Assembly: GCF_000003815.2 (NCBI RefSeq)
Contig: NC_049994.1
Span: forward strand, 18,643,876 to 18,707,875
Length of the DNA stretch: 64,000 nt
Origin: Branchiostoma floridae
Taxonomy: Eukaryota > Chordata > Leptocardii > Amphioxiformes > Branchiostomatidae
Reading direction: 5' to 3'
Part shown: positions 42,081 to 55,100 of the stretch, one piece after another
Layout: each line of letters starts with the position of its first letter
Position numbering within the stretch: position 1 is the first letter of the stretch
Position numbers and translations under genes: made by a program
The notes under the pieces: model-generated
Seen by the model: the letters and a program-made list of their open reading frames with translations, nothing else
Told to the model about the DNA's origin: nothing
Databases searched by the model: none

Positions 42081-44860
42081 TTCTACCAAGGAGATAGACA
42101 TTCTTTCCAAATTCTTTTTCAACCTCCTTGCTTCTACTTCTAGCTTCCTTTGCAACCTTCCACAGGTGTTGATGACTTCCAGTAATTTGCAAGTTTTGAG
42201 CTTTGAGAAGGCACTGGTACGTCTATTTTTGAAGTTAAATCAAGGAGGTTAAAATTTGATTTTAAGCTGCTTGGTCCAAAATCCAAATTCATCTGAGCTA
42301 ATTTCCAGGACAAAACTTTTGGTGAGATTGTGCTTTATCAAGTTTATGCCTCTTTTTTTACATGTTCAAACATTTCTATTGAGCCCCTAACAGGAACATT
42401 TTTCAGACTTCTGCCTCCCATGTACTTTTTGTTACTTTTTCATCGCCTTTTCAATGTATGTAACATTAGCTGTCAAATAAACAAAGATTCATTTTCAGCA
42501 ACTAAATTATCTAACATTCCTTTAAAATACCGGTACCTACATGTACGTATGATTCCTTCTCAGTTCTCATCACTGAGTATAACCACAGAAGACAAGTTTG
42601 GTGCAAAGAAGAGCTCATTAGAGAGTCACATAATCCCTTACACTAATCCTTAATCCTAGAGGCTAAAGTAAACAATTCTATTCTGATTCAAACCTGCCAC
42701 TGGCTGCCAATGTTTACTTTGCTATTGTTTCATGAAAAATGCAAATTAGTCTTCTGTTTATTTTCTACAGTTTTGGATGCCAGGCTCTAAGAATCCCAAG
42801 GTTTTCCAAGGAGGAAAAAAATTCAATTGTATTATTATTTTTTTTCCTTTTAGACAGTCATCTCATGTAAACAATACATTTGTCTTGCGACCAGAACATC
42901 AAAACCCACCGAAACCTTGGGACTTTCTCTTCTGCATATGTGATTATGTTTTGGTATAAAGAAACAGAGCTTGCTTGCTATTTCACTGAAATACAAATTG
43001 TGTAAATCATGGTTTTCAAATAGTGCTGTAACTAAACTGTAATTCTTTTCTCAAATAGGACATCAGACATCCACCAGTAGCTAAACCTGCATCAACTAGA
43101 AAGGCTACATTTTCGAAGAAAATGCAGGATGTTTCCGAAGCAAAAAGCAAGGAATAATCACAAGAAAAAAACAACTGAAAATGCAGAATATTTTCCAGCG
43201 GTTTTCAGGCCCCAATCGTTCCAAACTTCTACAGCTATTAGGGACACAATCAGTAATATTGGATTCAATCAAAACAGAATGGCAGGTGTAAACAGAATTC
43301 TGCCAGCCATTCCACCAAACAGCCTTGATGAAAGCTGCTTGGTTCCACTCATTCCACATAACTTCACAACTGCAGAAGCTTATAGAGCTTTGTTTTGATA
43401 AGGGATTTAAAAGGTCGAAGGAATTCATTACCACAGCTTTTGTCAACAGTGAACAAAGAACTGTTTACTTTGATCCTGCTCGCTGTCATCAAACATTTAG
43501 CATTACTAGTCCATAAATACTACAGACTTCACCATTCAATGTACTACTTTGATAAAATGATATTTGCTGCCGTCATGATTCGATCTGCCTCATCAAATCA
43601 TTATATATAACGTCATTGGTACAGAAGAGTACATGGTGCATATCCAGACTGACTTATTCAATCCTGACTCATATTGGGAAGAACCCCCACTTTTTCTTGA
43701 GTGTGGTGGGACCTTCTTTTACACTGCAAGGTGTGGGTTAGTGGGAAAAATCATGACCCTTTACTTCCATCCGTTTCTTTTTCGATCAGCATTCCCACTG
43801 ATAAAAAAAGGTCACGATTTACCCCACCAACTTCTGCTCTAGAGTATGGATGTCCTCAAGCTCGTTCTATCCAAAGGGATGTCCCTAACCCAAGTTAGGT
43901 AGTCATTATGACCTGAGTCAGTGAGTGATCAAAGTGAGAAAAAAGTCATGTAAAGTTCCTTACCTAGTGCTCAACATCAGAGCATCTCAGGACAGGAATT
44001 TGACCAAGCCTATCGTTATGATAGATGATACCACATGAATCTCCTGAACACAAACTTAATAATTTGCCCTGCAAATAGTTGCATCTATCAAGATAAAAGC
44101 TCCTTGCATCTATTAGGCAAAGTTAGCGCTGAGATGAGGACTCCGAGGTATTTCTGAGATCTACCCACACCTAAGTACTTTTTTCTTTCCTGTAACTAAT
44201 ATGTATTCTAAGAACTAAGAAATTGCCAATCAAAGAAAATAATAAATAGCTTTGTTACTGCTTTCCATATGACAAATTCTTTTCCTGCAGAGTAGTGCAA
44301 GTAAACTTTCTCTGGTACTAGTGATGCTGCATTAGTATTAAGATTATGCCCTTGTTCCAACACCTGCTACAGGTACCTGCATACTCTGCATACATGATGA
44401 AATTGTATTTTGATGACTTAGTCTTGTAGGACTTTCAAATAGTTCAAATGAGCTGAAACCATGACCAATAGGGCTCAAATGACGGAAAGACCCACTAGTC
44501 TGAACAATACAGTTGTTACTGATTAGCACCTACTTGAGAAAATGACTGTTTGTTTAACATTATTCTATTGCAATCAAAAATAACAAATCAAGGGATGAAC
44601 ATTTGCAAAACAGTTCTTAATAGTTAATTAATACTGTATTGTGCAACTTATAATGATTATGAGATAAACAACTAAGTACCCAGGGTCATAAGAGCCTCTG
44701 TAAAAAGAAAAGCGTCCCGATTGGTTTGGATGCTGGTCCAGGACAGCACCCGTGTCCAATCATGACCAATGACTGATTTGGCTGATGAGCAGCAGGTCTT
44801 TTTTCATTAGAAAATGTCTGAAAATGGACATCAATTTCTTACTCGAAAATCTCCAACGGA
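42081..44860. other. interior of the 5.9-kb element, right part
   Basis: Several ORFs of 60-110 codons (for example 43129-43398 plus strand and 43446-43105 minus strand) overlap without family signatures. A decayed transposase is possible, but I see no catalytic motif. Confidence 0.5.
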
Positions 44861-44864
44861 CGGG

Positions 44865-45200
44865 ATGAAGCGAATCTGGATTGGACAGGGGGGTTGGGTC
44901 AGGGAAATCAGGATTGGATAGGGGGGTTGGGTCAGGGAAATCTGGATTGGATAGGGGGGTTGGGTCAGGGAAATTTGGATAGGATAGGGGGTTGGGTCAG
45001 GGAAATCTGGATTGGATAGGGGGGTTGGGTCAGGGAAATCTGGATTGGATAGGGGGGTTGGGTCAGGGAAATCTGGATTGGATAGGGGGGTTGGGTCAGG
45101 GAAATCTGGATTGGATAGGGGGGTTGGGTGAAAATGATGAAATTGGATTGGACGGGGGGGTTGGGTAAAAAAAATCTGGATCGGATGGGGGGGTTGGGTC
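44865..45200. repeat. 33-bp minisatellite (GGATTGGATAGGGGGGTTGG), right array
   Basis: About 10 units of GGATTGGATAGGGGGGTTGG plus GTCAGGGAAATCT. The G-rich strand is the same as in the left array, so the two arrays are direct repeats although the element ends are inverted. Confidence 0.93.
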
Positions 45201-45258
45201 GGAAGCTGGATTGAGACCTCTTCCACCCCCCCTTCTCAATTATTTTTTGGAACAGCCC

Positions 45259-46113
45259 AATCTTTACTTTCCCATCGGGAACAAGAGCAACCCCAAACAA
45301 ATTATCTGGTGCTGTGTGAGGTCGAACCCCAGAAAACTGTATTCACATAATTATGCTGATCCATATGGTAAACCTGGAAATCAAGTTTGTTGTGTCAAAA
45401 CAGTTCTGAATCACCAATGATTAGATAACGGTGCGTTGGGCCTCAGTGGTTATCCTCAAGAAGAAGAGATGGTTGAAACAAAAAATATATAACGGCACTG
45501 AACTTTAATCCAACACATTCCAGCATATTCAAAACTGAACCATAAATAAACAAGCAGGCTTTTGCGCTTTCCAGAAACTGTTTCGTGCATTGTTTACTAT
45601 GTTTCCCCGGTCATTGCTTCACGTGCATTGATCTCTCACTTTCTGCGGTGTCGCAAGAAAAACACTTCAAAGAGAGTGTAACTGATAGCAAGTCCCTTGA
45701 GATTCTATTCCCAGTGGAACTTTAATCCAACACAATAATATAACAAGGCTGTTTATCTGTGGATTTCATATATACACCGACAAATTTGTATCAAACGGCA
45801 AGTACTTACGTATGTACGGAAGCTTTAATTGGCAAATCGGCATGTCGGTAAACTGCTGATAGCCGCGATGTTTTGTGCCAACACAGATGAACTTTCTTGT
45901 AGTGTACAATGTATGTTTTTGGACATGTAGGTTACAGCTATAGGTGACTCTTCACTGTTCCGTATTACAAAGCAGTGTATCCACTGGCTAGAAGACAACC
46001 GTAGTTCTAATACAGTATGGGTTAAGTTAAACTTAAATCTCTTTCCAATGATGTTTTATACCAAATAACACAGATGAACTTTTTGTATGTTTTCTGACAC
46101 CTAGATCACAGCT
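45259..46113. other. DHCR24 upstream region
   Basis: No coding exon before 46114. The promoter and any 5' noncoding exon should be here. GTGCCTTATTACG-like core motifs were not found. Confidence 0.4.
45927..46015 (+). repeat. degenerate partial copy of the DHCR24 first coding exon
   Basis: TTACAGCTATAGGTGACTCTTC is close to CACAGCTATGGGTGAGTCTTC at 46108, and similarity continues through CCACTGGCTAGAAGACAACCG. The start codon is ATA here, and the copy breaks off after about 80 bp. Confidence 0.8.
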
Positions 46114-49100
46114 ATGGGTGAGTCTTCCCCGTTCCGTAAGCGGCTGATCCGCTGGTTAGAGGACAATCGCGGTTTCATCATCCTGGTCTTCTGTCTACCT
46201 GCCAGCTTCTTATTCGACACCTGTCTGCAGCTCAGGTGAGCACTTTCATTTCAATTTCAGCTGTGCACTAATGTAGTACCAGATAGAAGGGAAATCAAAA
46301 GTGGCAAGGTAAATCTGAAGATGGCGGGTTTTAGTCCCTAGCAGACATCCATGTTTTGCCTACAGGAAAGACTCTTTACACCTACCTACTGATTATAGCT
46401 GTGGTTGGGGATGTCCTTTAAGATGGATCAAAAAGCTATGATCTTGATGAAGAGAGCCCGATAAAGAACTCACCAAACATGTAAGAATATCGAATCTTAC
46501 AGTCAGCTTTAACGCAACCTGTACTTACTGTACAAATAATCCATTAAACTTGTGTTTTCAGTAGAAATTATTTGTCAGTATTAGCAACAAGAAGACATGA
46601 AGATCCAATTTTATTGCATTGTCTCCCTGCAAAAGCCCCACCAACATAGCTATAGGTTACATACATGCGTTATAGCAGTGAGAAGTAACACTCCAGTCTG
46701 AAGCTCTGAGAAAGCTCTGATAGGCACACTTCAGAAACATATATATTAAGCAGGTGAGAGCCACTGCTGGTTTGTTATATCAAAGATTTTCTAACTTTTC
46801 TTCCTGTCCTCTCGCCACAGGAACTGGTTCCGTCGGACATTCCTCTCTGCTCCAGAGAAGCATGATGAACGCGTACGCGACATCCAGCGGCGAATCCGGC
46901 GGTGGGGCGACCAGCCGAAGGACAAGAGGAAACCCATGTGCACGTCACGCCCAAACTGGCTCAGTCTCTCTACAACGTTCTTCCAGAAGGTAAGATTGTT
47001 GCAGTTTTTGTGTTTGTTTGTCTTGGTGTGTGTCATTTAAATATTGCAGGGTCACAGGGTATCAGATGCTGGAAGGAAGTGTATATGTGCACATCATGCC
47101 CAAACTGGCTCAGTCTCTACAATGTTTATCCAGAAGGTAAGATTGTTGTTAGGCCAAAGTCGTGTGTGAGAGCATGTCTAACCCTCACCTGATGGGAAAC
47201 AAAAGATGATAAACCCAATAGTGAGTACCATGTAGTGCATCATTATGAATCTGGTGGTGGAATGACCAGTTAAAGGACAAGAGGAAACCCATGTGTACAT
47301 CGCGTACAAACTGGCTCAGTCTGTCTACAGCGTTCTTCCAGAAGGTAAGATTGTAGTACTAGTAAGGACAGAACTGTGTGAAAGCATGTCAAACCCTTGT
47401 TGAGCCTGATAGTGAGTGAGTGTATCACTATGAATCCGGCGGTAGGGCGACCAACCGAAGGATAAGAGGAAACCCATGTGTACATCACGCCCAAACTGGC
47501 TCAGTCTGTCTACTACATTCTTCCAGAAGGTACAGTTATTGTTACCTGCTTCGAGATAAACAGACTCATTTACAGTATTTTGTGTTTGTTTGCTTGTTGT
47601 GCAAACAGTAATCCTATTGCAATGATTGGTGACAAAGTTTGCAAGTTTTTATTTGAGTCTTTACATTTTTAATTCAGTCCCACAGATCTGTCTGAGACTT
47701 GCCCCAAATCAGGGGTGCGTACATTAATTGAGGTCCGTACTTTATTCGAGAAAATACAGTAGTCTTACAGGTTGGATAAGTTCATTCAGAAGCTCAGGAA
47801 TATGTTGACTGTGTCCTCTCTGCTATCAGCCACTACCAGCTGTTCCTGTGTTGCCATGGCAATGGCACATGGCCTCTCCATGCCTGTAGCGATGTGTTTC
47901 TGGAATTCTCCTGTCTTGTCAAACATTTCTACTCGACGGTTCAACCAGTCTGCCACGATGATGTTACCTGCCCTGTCTGTACAGATACCAAGGGGAAACT
48001 TTAGCTGACCTTCAGCTCTTCCATGACCTCCAAACCTGAGCAGAAACTGTCCATCCTCGTTGTACACAAAGACACAGTTATTTAGACAGTCTGACACAAG
48101 AATGTTCCCTTCCCTGTCCACAGTGATGTACCATGGGTACTTCATCCCCTGCTGCTGACCCACAGTTCTCACAAGTGTCCCATCTGGCCGGAACAACAAA
48201 ACTTCACCATATGGGTTGGATGAGTCTTTGGTTTGTGTGATGAGGATGTGGTTCCTCCTGGTATCCACGGCAATGCCCCTGCCCCACCCTGTTGCCTGCA
48301 GGTCAAACTTCCTCAGAACTGTGCCCTGTTTGTTGTACTGCACAGCAAACCCAACAAAGTCTGTATCCATCCCCCATAGGTCCCCCACCACCCATAGGTT
48401 CCCCTCCCCGTCCATGGCCACATCTTCTGGGTATATCTTCTGTTCACCTGACATGACTGTTGGGAACTGTCGGACAAACTTTCCCTGTAGGGTGAAGACT
48501 TGGATTCTCTGGTTCCCCCTGTCTGCTACAAATATTTCCCCTTCATCTGACACTGTCACACCAAATGGATCCCTGAACTGTCCTGTTCCTGAACCCTCTC
48601 CACCAAATGTTACCCTTTGTGGCTGGCGGCAGTTCACACACTTGAAGTCCACTCCCATCCTTACAATGTCCTGTAGACAGTCCTGACAAACACTGTGTCC
48701 ACATGGCAGCACCTTGGGCCCAGTGAACAGCTCCAGGCAGATGCTGCAGGTCACACCTTCCTTGAAATGTGTCCCCAAACTTGATGCGGCCGCCATGATT
48801 TTTTCTGCTGATGTGCTTTGACCTCAAGTCAAAGTCTCACTTGGGCCATGTTTTGCTTTGGGTAGGACTAAAAACAATAAAAGCTGAGGCTACCCAAATA
48901 AATCCCATTTGAAAAACAAACAGGGTATTAATTTTTTTAAACCCTTTGAGCTCATAATTTGAACTATTCTTGTTTTTCTTCACTTTTCATAAGAAGCTGT
49001 TAAAGCTGCATCCTGGAATATTTTTTTATTGATTTATTTGTTTGTTTGTTTGTTTGTTTGTTCTAGGACCAGTGTGAGAAGATCCCAGTAGACCTGTACA

Positions 49101-52100
49101 ACATCCTAGAATATTTGTTTATTTAGCTGTTTATTGTTTATTTATTTGTTTGTTTACAGGACCAGTGTGAGAAGACCCCAGTAGACCTGTACAACACCCT
49201 AGAATATTTGTTTATTTAGTTGTTTATTGTTTATTTATTTGTTTGTTTACAGGACCAGTGTGAGAAGATCCCAGTGGACCTGTAAAACATCCTGTCCCTG
49301 GATGAGAGAGACAGGTGTAAGTTACATCCTGGAATATTTGTTTCTTTATTTATTTGTTTGTTTGTTTACAGGACCAGTGTGAGAAGATCCCATTGGACCT
49401 GTAAAACATCCTGTCCCTGGATGAGAGAGACAGGTGTAAGTTACATCCTGGAATATTTGTTTCTTTATTTATTTGTTTGTTTGTTTACAGGACCAGTGTG
49501 AGAAGATCCCATTGGACCTGTAAAACATCCTGTCCCTGGATGAGAGAGACAGGTGTAAGTTACATCCTGGAATATTTGTTTCTTTATTTATTTGTTTGTT
49601 TGTTTACAGGACCAGTGTGAGAAGATCCCATTGGACCTGTAAAACATCCTGTCCCTGGATGAGAGAGACAGGTGTAAGTTACATCCTGGAATATTTGTTT
49701 CTTTATTTATTTGTTTGTTTGTTTACAGGACCAGTGTGAGAAGATCCCATTGGACCTGTAAAACATCCTGTCCCTGGATGAGAGAGACAGGTGTAAGTTA
49801 CATCCTGGAATATTTGTTTCTTTATTTATTTGTTTGTTTGTTTACAGGACCAGTGTGAGAAGATCCCAGTGGACCTGTACAACATCTTGTCCCTGGACGA
49901 GGAGCGGCAGGTGGTTCGGGTGGAGCCGATGGTTTCGGTTGGGGACATCACACGCTACCTCATCCCTCGGGGTAAGAGTCTGAAATATCTCAAAACAATT
50001 GGTTCTTGATTTATCTGGAAGTATGGATTAGTGCAGACCGAAAAGGAATACTGCTGGTAGTACTATACCCATGGTTCTAGTTAGTGCATTTTAGAGTCAC
50101 CACTGTGACACTAAGATTTGCTACCGCCACGCTAAATCTGGACCATTATGCTTAATTTTCAGCAAGTGTAGTCACTTTGCTGAAGTACTTACTTGTGGAA
50201 GAATGTCTGATCAAATATGGAAAATGTTTTGATATGAATGTTTTTTGTGTTGGTTGCAAATTGTAGAATGGTGGCCTGTTGTGCTGGGATTAGGCACTAC
50301 CTAGAACATTGTGTAAAAGAAAACTATACCAGAAATATATACAGTAGAAGCCAATTAATTGCATGGTCTATTTGCCAGTTAATTTCGTGCAATTATCCGG
50401 CTGGTGCAATAATGCGAAGTTATCTAGCTGGACCACACCGGTTTGAGATTTGAGGAATCTGTGCAGTTAACACTCAGAAGCGTCCGTTAATCTGTTGTGT
50501 AATTAACTGGCTTCCACTGTAATTTAGATGTTGAAAAGACACAGGTAAAACACTGAGACTGAGCTGGATCCTTGCGTCTGCTTTGATATCATAAAGTATA
50601 TGATAAGAGTAAATACCTTTTATGATTACCCAGGCTTCACCCTGGCGGTGACCCTGGAAATCGCAGATGCGACCTGTGGAGGTCTGGGGTTGGGTGCAGG
50701 GATGACCACCTACTCTCACAGGGTCAGTCCTGTTTAACGTGTACCAGGGCTGTTTCCAGGACCCGTCCCTCCTAGCCAGACTAAAAGGGCGCCCCTAGCT
50801 GCCGTCCCTACAATTCTCGGGGAGGGGGTCATTAACCCCAGCCAGCCTCTGTGTTGGGATTGAAATTTGCTTGTTGTGACCTACAATTGATCCAAACAAT
50901 CTGAATTTCAAAATTGAAAAAAAAAATGTGTGCACTGAACATGGCTGTCTTGACAAGGAAATTTAACAACATGGGCCAAAAAAATAAGATTTTGCCACGT
51001 TCCAGCAAATTTGTAAATAGCATTTATGGGGGTTTCTTTTCCAAGATTTTCTGTGGAAGGATGCTTCAAGACCCTTCTGACTTTTGTGAGCACTAACCCA
51101 CAGGGCCTTCAGCTACACCCTTCAACCCATAAAAATGGAAACCTGGAGACAGTCCTACAGTGTACAGTACCCACATTTAGGCCTGATGTTTTATTGCTCT
51201 TCCATGCATGATTTATTAGGATACACCTTGGCCGTTACCTTGGAGATTGCGGATGCGACTTGCGGAGGTTTGGGGCTAGGCGTCGGCATGACAACATACT
51301 CACACAGGGTTAGTTCTGGGTATGGTCCTTATGGGCCTGGTAAATGCAATTCCTTGGTTAGTGGAAACACCTTTTTTAATTCACAAATCTTCATACTACA
51401 ATGTAGTTGGCCTTGTAATTATTTACTCTGATTGAATGTGTAGATACTGAAAACCTTCCATACCATTGTGTTTTAACAACAAACTTAATCATTCTGCAAG
51501 CAGACCTGATTTTCACCATTCCACAAATTTATAATTAGCTGCCACAAAGCAAATTTGAAGAATTCTCTGACAATACATAACATCAACTAAGGATGTGTTA
51601 TTTACATGATTGTTAATTGGAAGACTGATAATGTACAGACATGTACTTGTACTATGGAGGATCGGAACAGATGGAGGGAAGGATTCAAGAACTTCCCAGC
51701 AACCTGAACCTCATCAGGGGCCTTCAACTTTGACATATAACCCTGTGACAATGCAACTTACTGTGCATGTGCAGTTTGAACCATGATCCAGCTTATTGAA
51801 ACTTGATATCCCACAGGTGGGCTTCTACCAGGAGGCTGTGGAATCATGGGACGTGTTGCTAGGCGACGGCTCGCTCGTGCACGCCACAAAGGACAACGAA
51901 CACTCTGACCTGTACTACGCTTTGCCCTGGTCCCATGGTTCTCTGGGGCTGTTGGTGGCCATGGAGCTCAAAATCATACCTGTCAAGCCTTATCTTAAGG
52001 TAAGCATTTATAAAGTTTTTACTGCAAAACTTATTAAAGGTATGAGATTTTACATAGTTTCGTCTACAATTATCATTGAAGGAATTTTTTGTTGATGGAT

Positions 52101-55100
52101 TTGGCATTTCTAGTCAACTTTGAAATGACAATTTTGGACACTCTGAAATGTGATTTGAGAGTTTTTGTTATGCTGTAATGTAACACATTACAGCAAGGAG
52201 GTTGTACAGTTGTGCTCAACCTTCCTGGTTGTACAGGTTTGAACAAAATAGCTCCAGAGTGCAGCATGATTCTTTGTGGCAAAAACCAACAACTAAAGAA
52301 GGCTTAATATGACTGAGGCTGGTTATCTCATGACGTTTAATCTTTTCAGCTGAAGTACATCCCCGTCCATGGTCAGAAGGCCTACTGTGACATGATGAGG
52401 GACCTCTCAGGGGCCTTGGACAAGACGGCAAAGGTGGAGACTTTATGGAGACTTAGTTCATTTTTGTTCAGAGTCATGTCCTATTTAGTCCCTAAACAGA
52501 GATTGACATACTCAAACTAGTAAAAGATTCTGTGTTGGGCATATGGCAAGGCGACACACATTGATGTCCTTCTTAAACACACTCCCAAGATTTCCTTGGT
52601 CTCCCACAGCCTCTGCTGCCTGAATGGCGTTACTTGCATTACACGAATCTATTGTCTGATTGTATTGTTTGATTGACTGAAGAAGAAAAGAAGTCTTTTA
52701 GCGCAGTCCCCACTGTTGTCTCCCCAGCTACCAGAAGGCCACGGCATTCTCTTTAGCCGAGTCGATAATTCAGTATACTTTAGGATTCTACTATCTGATA
52801 TATACACTATACAGTTTAATTGAATCAATCATGAAGAAAAGGATTCTGATTAGGTTCCGATGTTACTCCCCCCAGTTGCCAGACTACCTAAAGGCGACAG
52901 TGCATACATTTCAATTTCAATTGTCTGTTTGTACAGTTTGATTGAATATTGAAGAAAAGAGTTCTGAAGTCTTTTTGACCAGTATGTTGATATGTTTTCT
53001 CCCCCAGTTGCCAGACTACCTGGAGGCCACAGTGTTCTCTAAGGACGAGGCTGTTGTGATGGTCGGGAACTTCACTGATGTCACCGACCCCAAGGAGAAG
53101 GCTAAGGTCAGTTTTAAGAAGTATCTTAATTAAAAAGGTTTATCTTTGTTGAATATGATATCCTGCATCCAGTCTTCTTCTTCGTGTCATTACTAATCCA
53201 GTTAAAGGATTGAAGTCAAAGCACCTTTATTGCATTTGCCTAGTGTGTTGGGTTTGTGCGCTGGTGGCCTGGGTTTGGTGCTGGTTCAAATCCAGAAGGC
53301 AGGAGACTGTCAGAAAACTCTAACAGTCAGTTACTGTACAGTGGGATTCAAGCACCGCCAACTGACTAGTCTTACTGGTCTGGACTTTTCAGCCTAGCTG
53401 TTATTTTAGTGTGATGGCGGTCCAGGTTTGGCGCACGAATTTGAAACCAAGGAGCCAGGATACTGACTTGCCTCTTATGTTTCAGATAAACCACATGACC
53501 AGCTAGTACAAGCCCTGGTTCTACAAGCATGTAGAGATATTCCTAGCGCACAACAGTTACTATAGTTTATGTATTCATTTATTCAGAAATGTACATTACA
53601 CAGACTCTCAGGCAGTGTTGCTGATATTGGAGTCCACAAGCAGGGACAAACAAATACACAAGTTAGAATGGTCAGTATAATCATTTCAGATTCTATTAAA
53701 CACCTTTTTCACCCCACCCAGATTAACCATGTGGCCAGCTGGTACAAGCCCTGGTTCTACAAGCACGTGGAGACTTTCCTACAGAAGGGAGAGGACTATG
53801 AGTACATCCCTCTCCGGGAGTACCTCCTGTATAAACAGTATAGTAACATATATTATAAACCCATTTTCCTCCCAGATCAACCATGTGGCCAGCTGGTACA
53901 AACCCTGGTTCTACAAGCACGTGGAGACCTTCCTACAGAAGGGAGAGGACTATGAGTACATCCCTCTGCGGGAGTACCTGCTGAGGCACAACCGAGCCAT
54001 CTTCTGGGTCGTGGAGTCCATGATTCCCTTCGGAAACAACCCCATCTTCAGGTGGGTCATTCTTTTTATTTTACCTTAGTTTAGAAATCAAACTTAATGC
54101 ATTTACCTTCTGTTGGTCCTTAATATGCAACAAAGTTCATTGTCATTACATGTGGCCCCTATGTTGGTCAATGGTGATCATGGTAAACCCAAACTAACAT
54201 CAACCCTACACCATTTAAGCTATGGCTAATACCTGTATATTATACTATATAAATTATGAGAATGACATAAGTTACATCTGTAAGCTGACTCAGTTGACTC
54301 ACCCAGTGGCTCCAAATGGCAGCTGCTCCAGACACTTGCAATTTAGCCCTGCTTATTGTACGCTCCTCGCAATTCTGCCCCTGGCTGCAATGAGAGAGTA
54401 GTCGACTCCTCCATTAATAACAGCTCTGTCTGAGATTTCTAAAATGTTTTTGATATACTTCTTGATTAGTCAAATAATCTGAAGCAAAGAATGGTGGTCT
54501 CACAATGTTTATATGCTAAGCCTAATTTGCTATCCCCCCCCCCCTCCCCCATGCAGGCTGCTGTTTGGCTGGCTGTTGCCCCCCAAGCCTGCCTTCCTCA
54601 AGTTCACCACCACCCCAGGGGTCAGGGCCATGACCTTTGCTAAACAGGTAACCTCTCACCTTTAACCTTTGTGTCTGATATAGAAACTGCTAGTAACCTC
54701 CTACCAGTATATTACGTGCATCTTGTCTGTTGCCATGATGACCAGAGATTTATTTTTCAATACATGAGTTTTTGGTGACCATCTGTCACCTTCTTCAATG
54801 AGGGCAATACTGACTGGTTCTATTTGGCAGAGTAGGTAGGTGTGGCTACAGCAGTGTTTATAATGTGGTCCCAAATGTCACCAAGCTTGTATTCCCCCTC
54901 ATCTCTACTGTATACAACGTTTAGCTTTGTTATCCAGTCACTTCAAAGCCCCTGGCTGTGAAGAGAAACTCAGAAAGTAGTCAGCCCAATCAATAATCCA
55001 ATCTATTCGGTGTTTCAGGACATACTGGAGAAGTCTGTAAACAGAGAGGAGCAGCTGTTCAACACCTACCCCTTTCTTAATTAACCCCTGTCTAATCTGT

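Larger units (their letters stand above)
39355..45258. mobile_element. candidate 5.9-kb transposon with GGGCTATTCC ends
   Basis: The left terminus GGGCTATTCCAAAAAATAAA and the inverse of the right terminus (GGGCTGTTCCAAAAAATAAT) agree over about 45 bp up to GGAAGAGGT, and AAT flanks both sides. Each end carries a 33-bp minisatellite of the same family. The middle has no transposase I can recognise and holds another element at 40832-42075. It could instead be two separate insertions. Confidence 0.7.

Noticed and set aside
44831-45300. Pro-rich minus-strand ORFs
   Set aside because: Same 33-bp minisatellite family; artefact.
48216-48686. 156-codon plus-strand ORF
   Set aside because: Antisense shadow of the RING-NHL gene.
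53722-53830. Alternative DHCR24 exon 8
   Set aside because: It lacks a donor and the second half of the exon; nearly identical to the real one, so a recent truncated duplicate.
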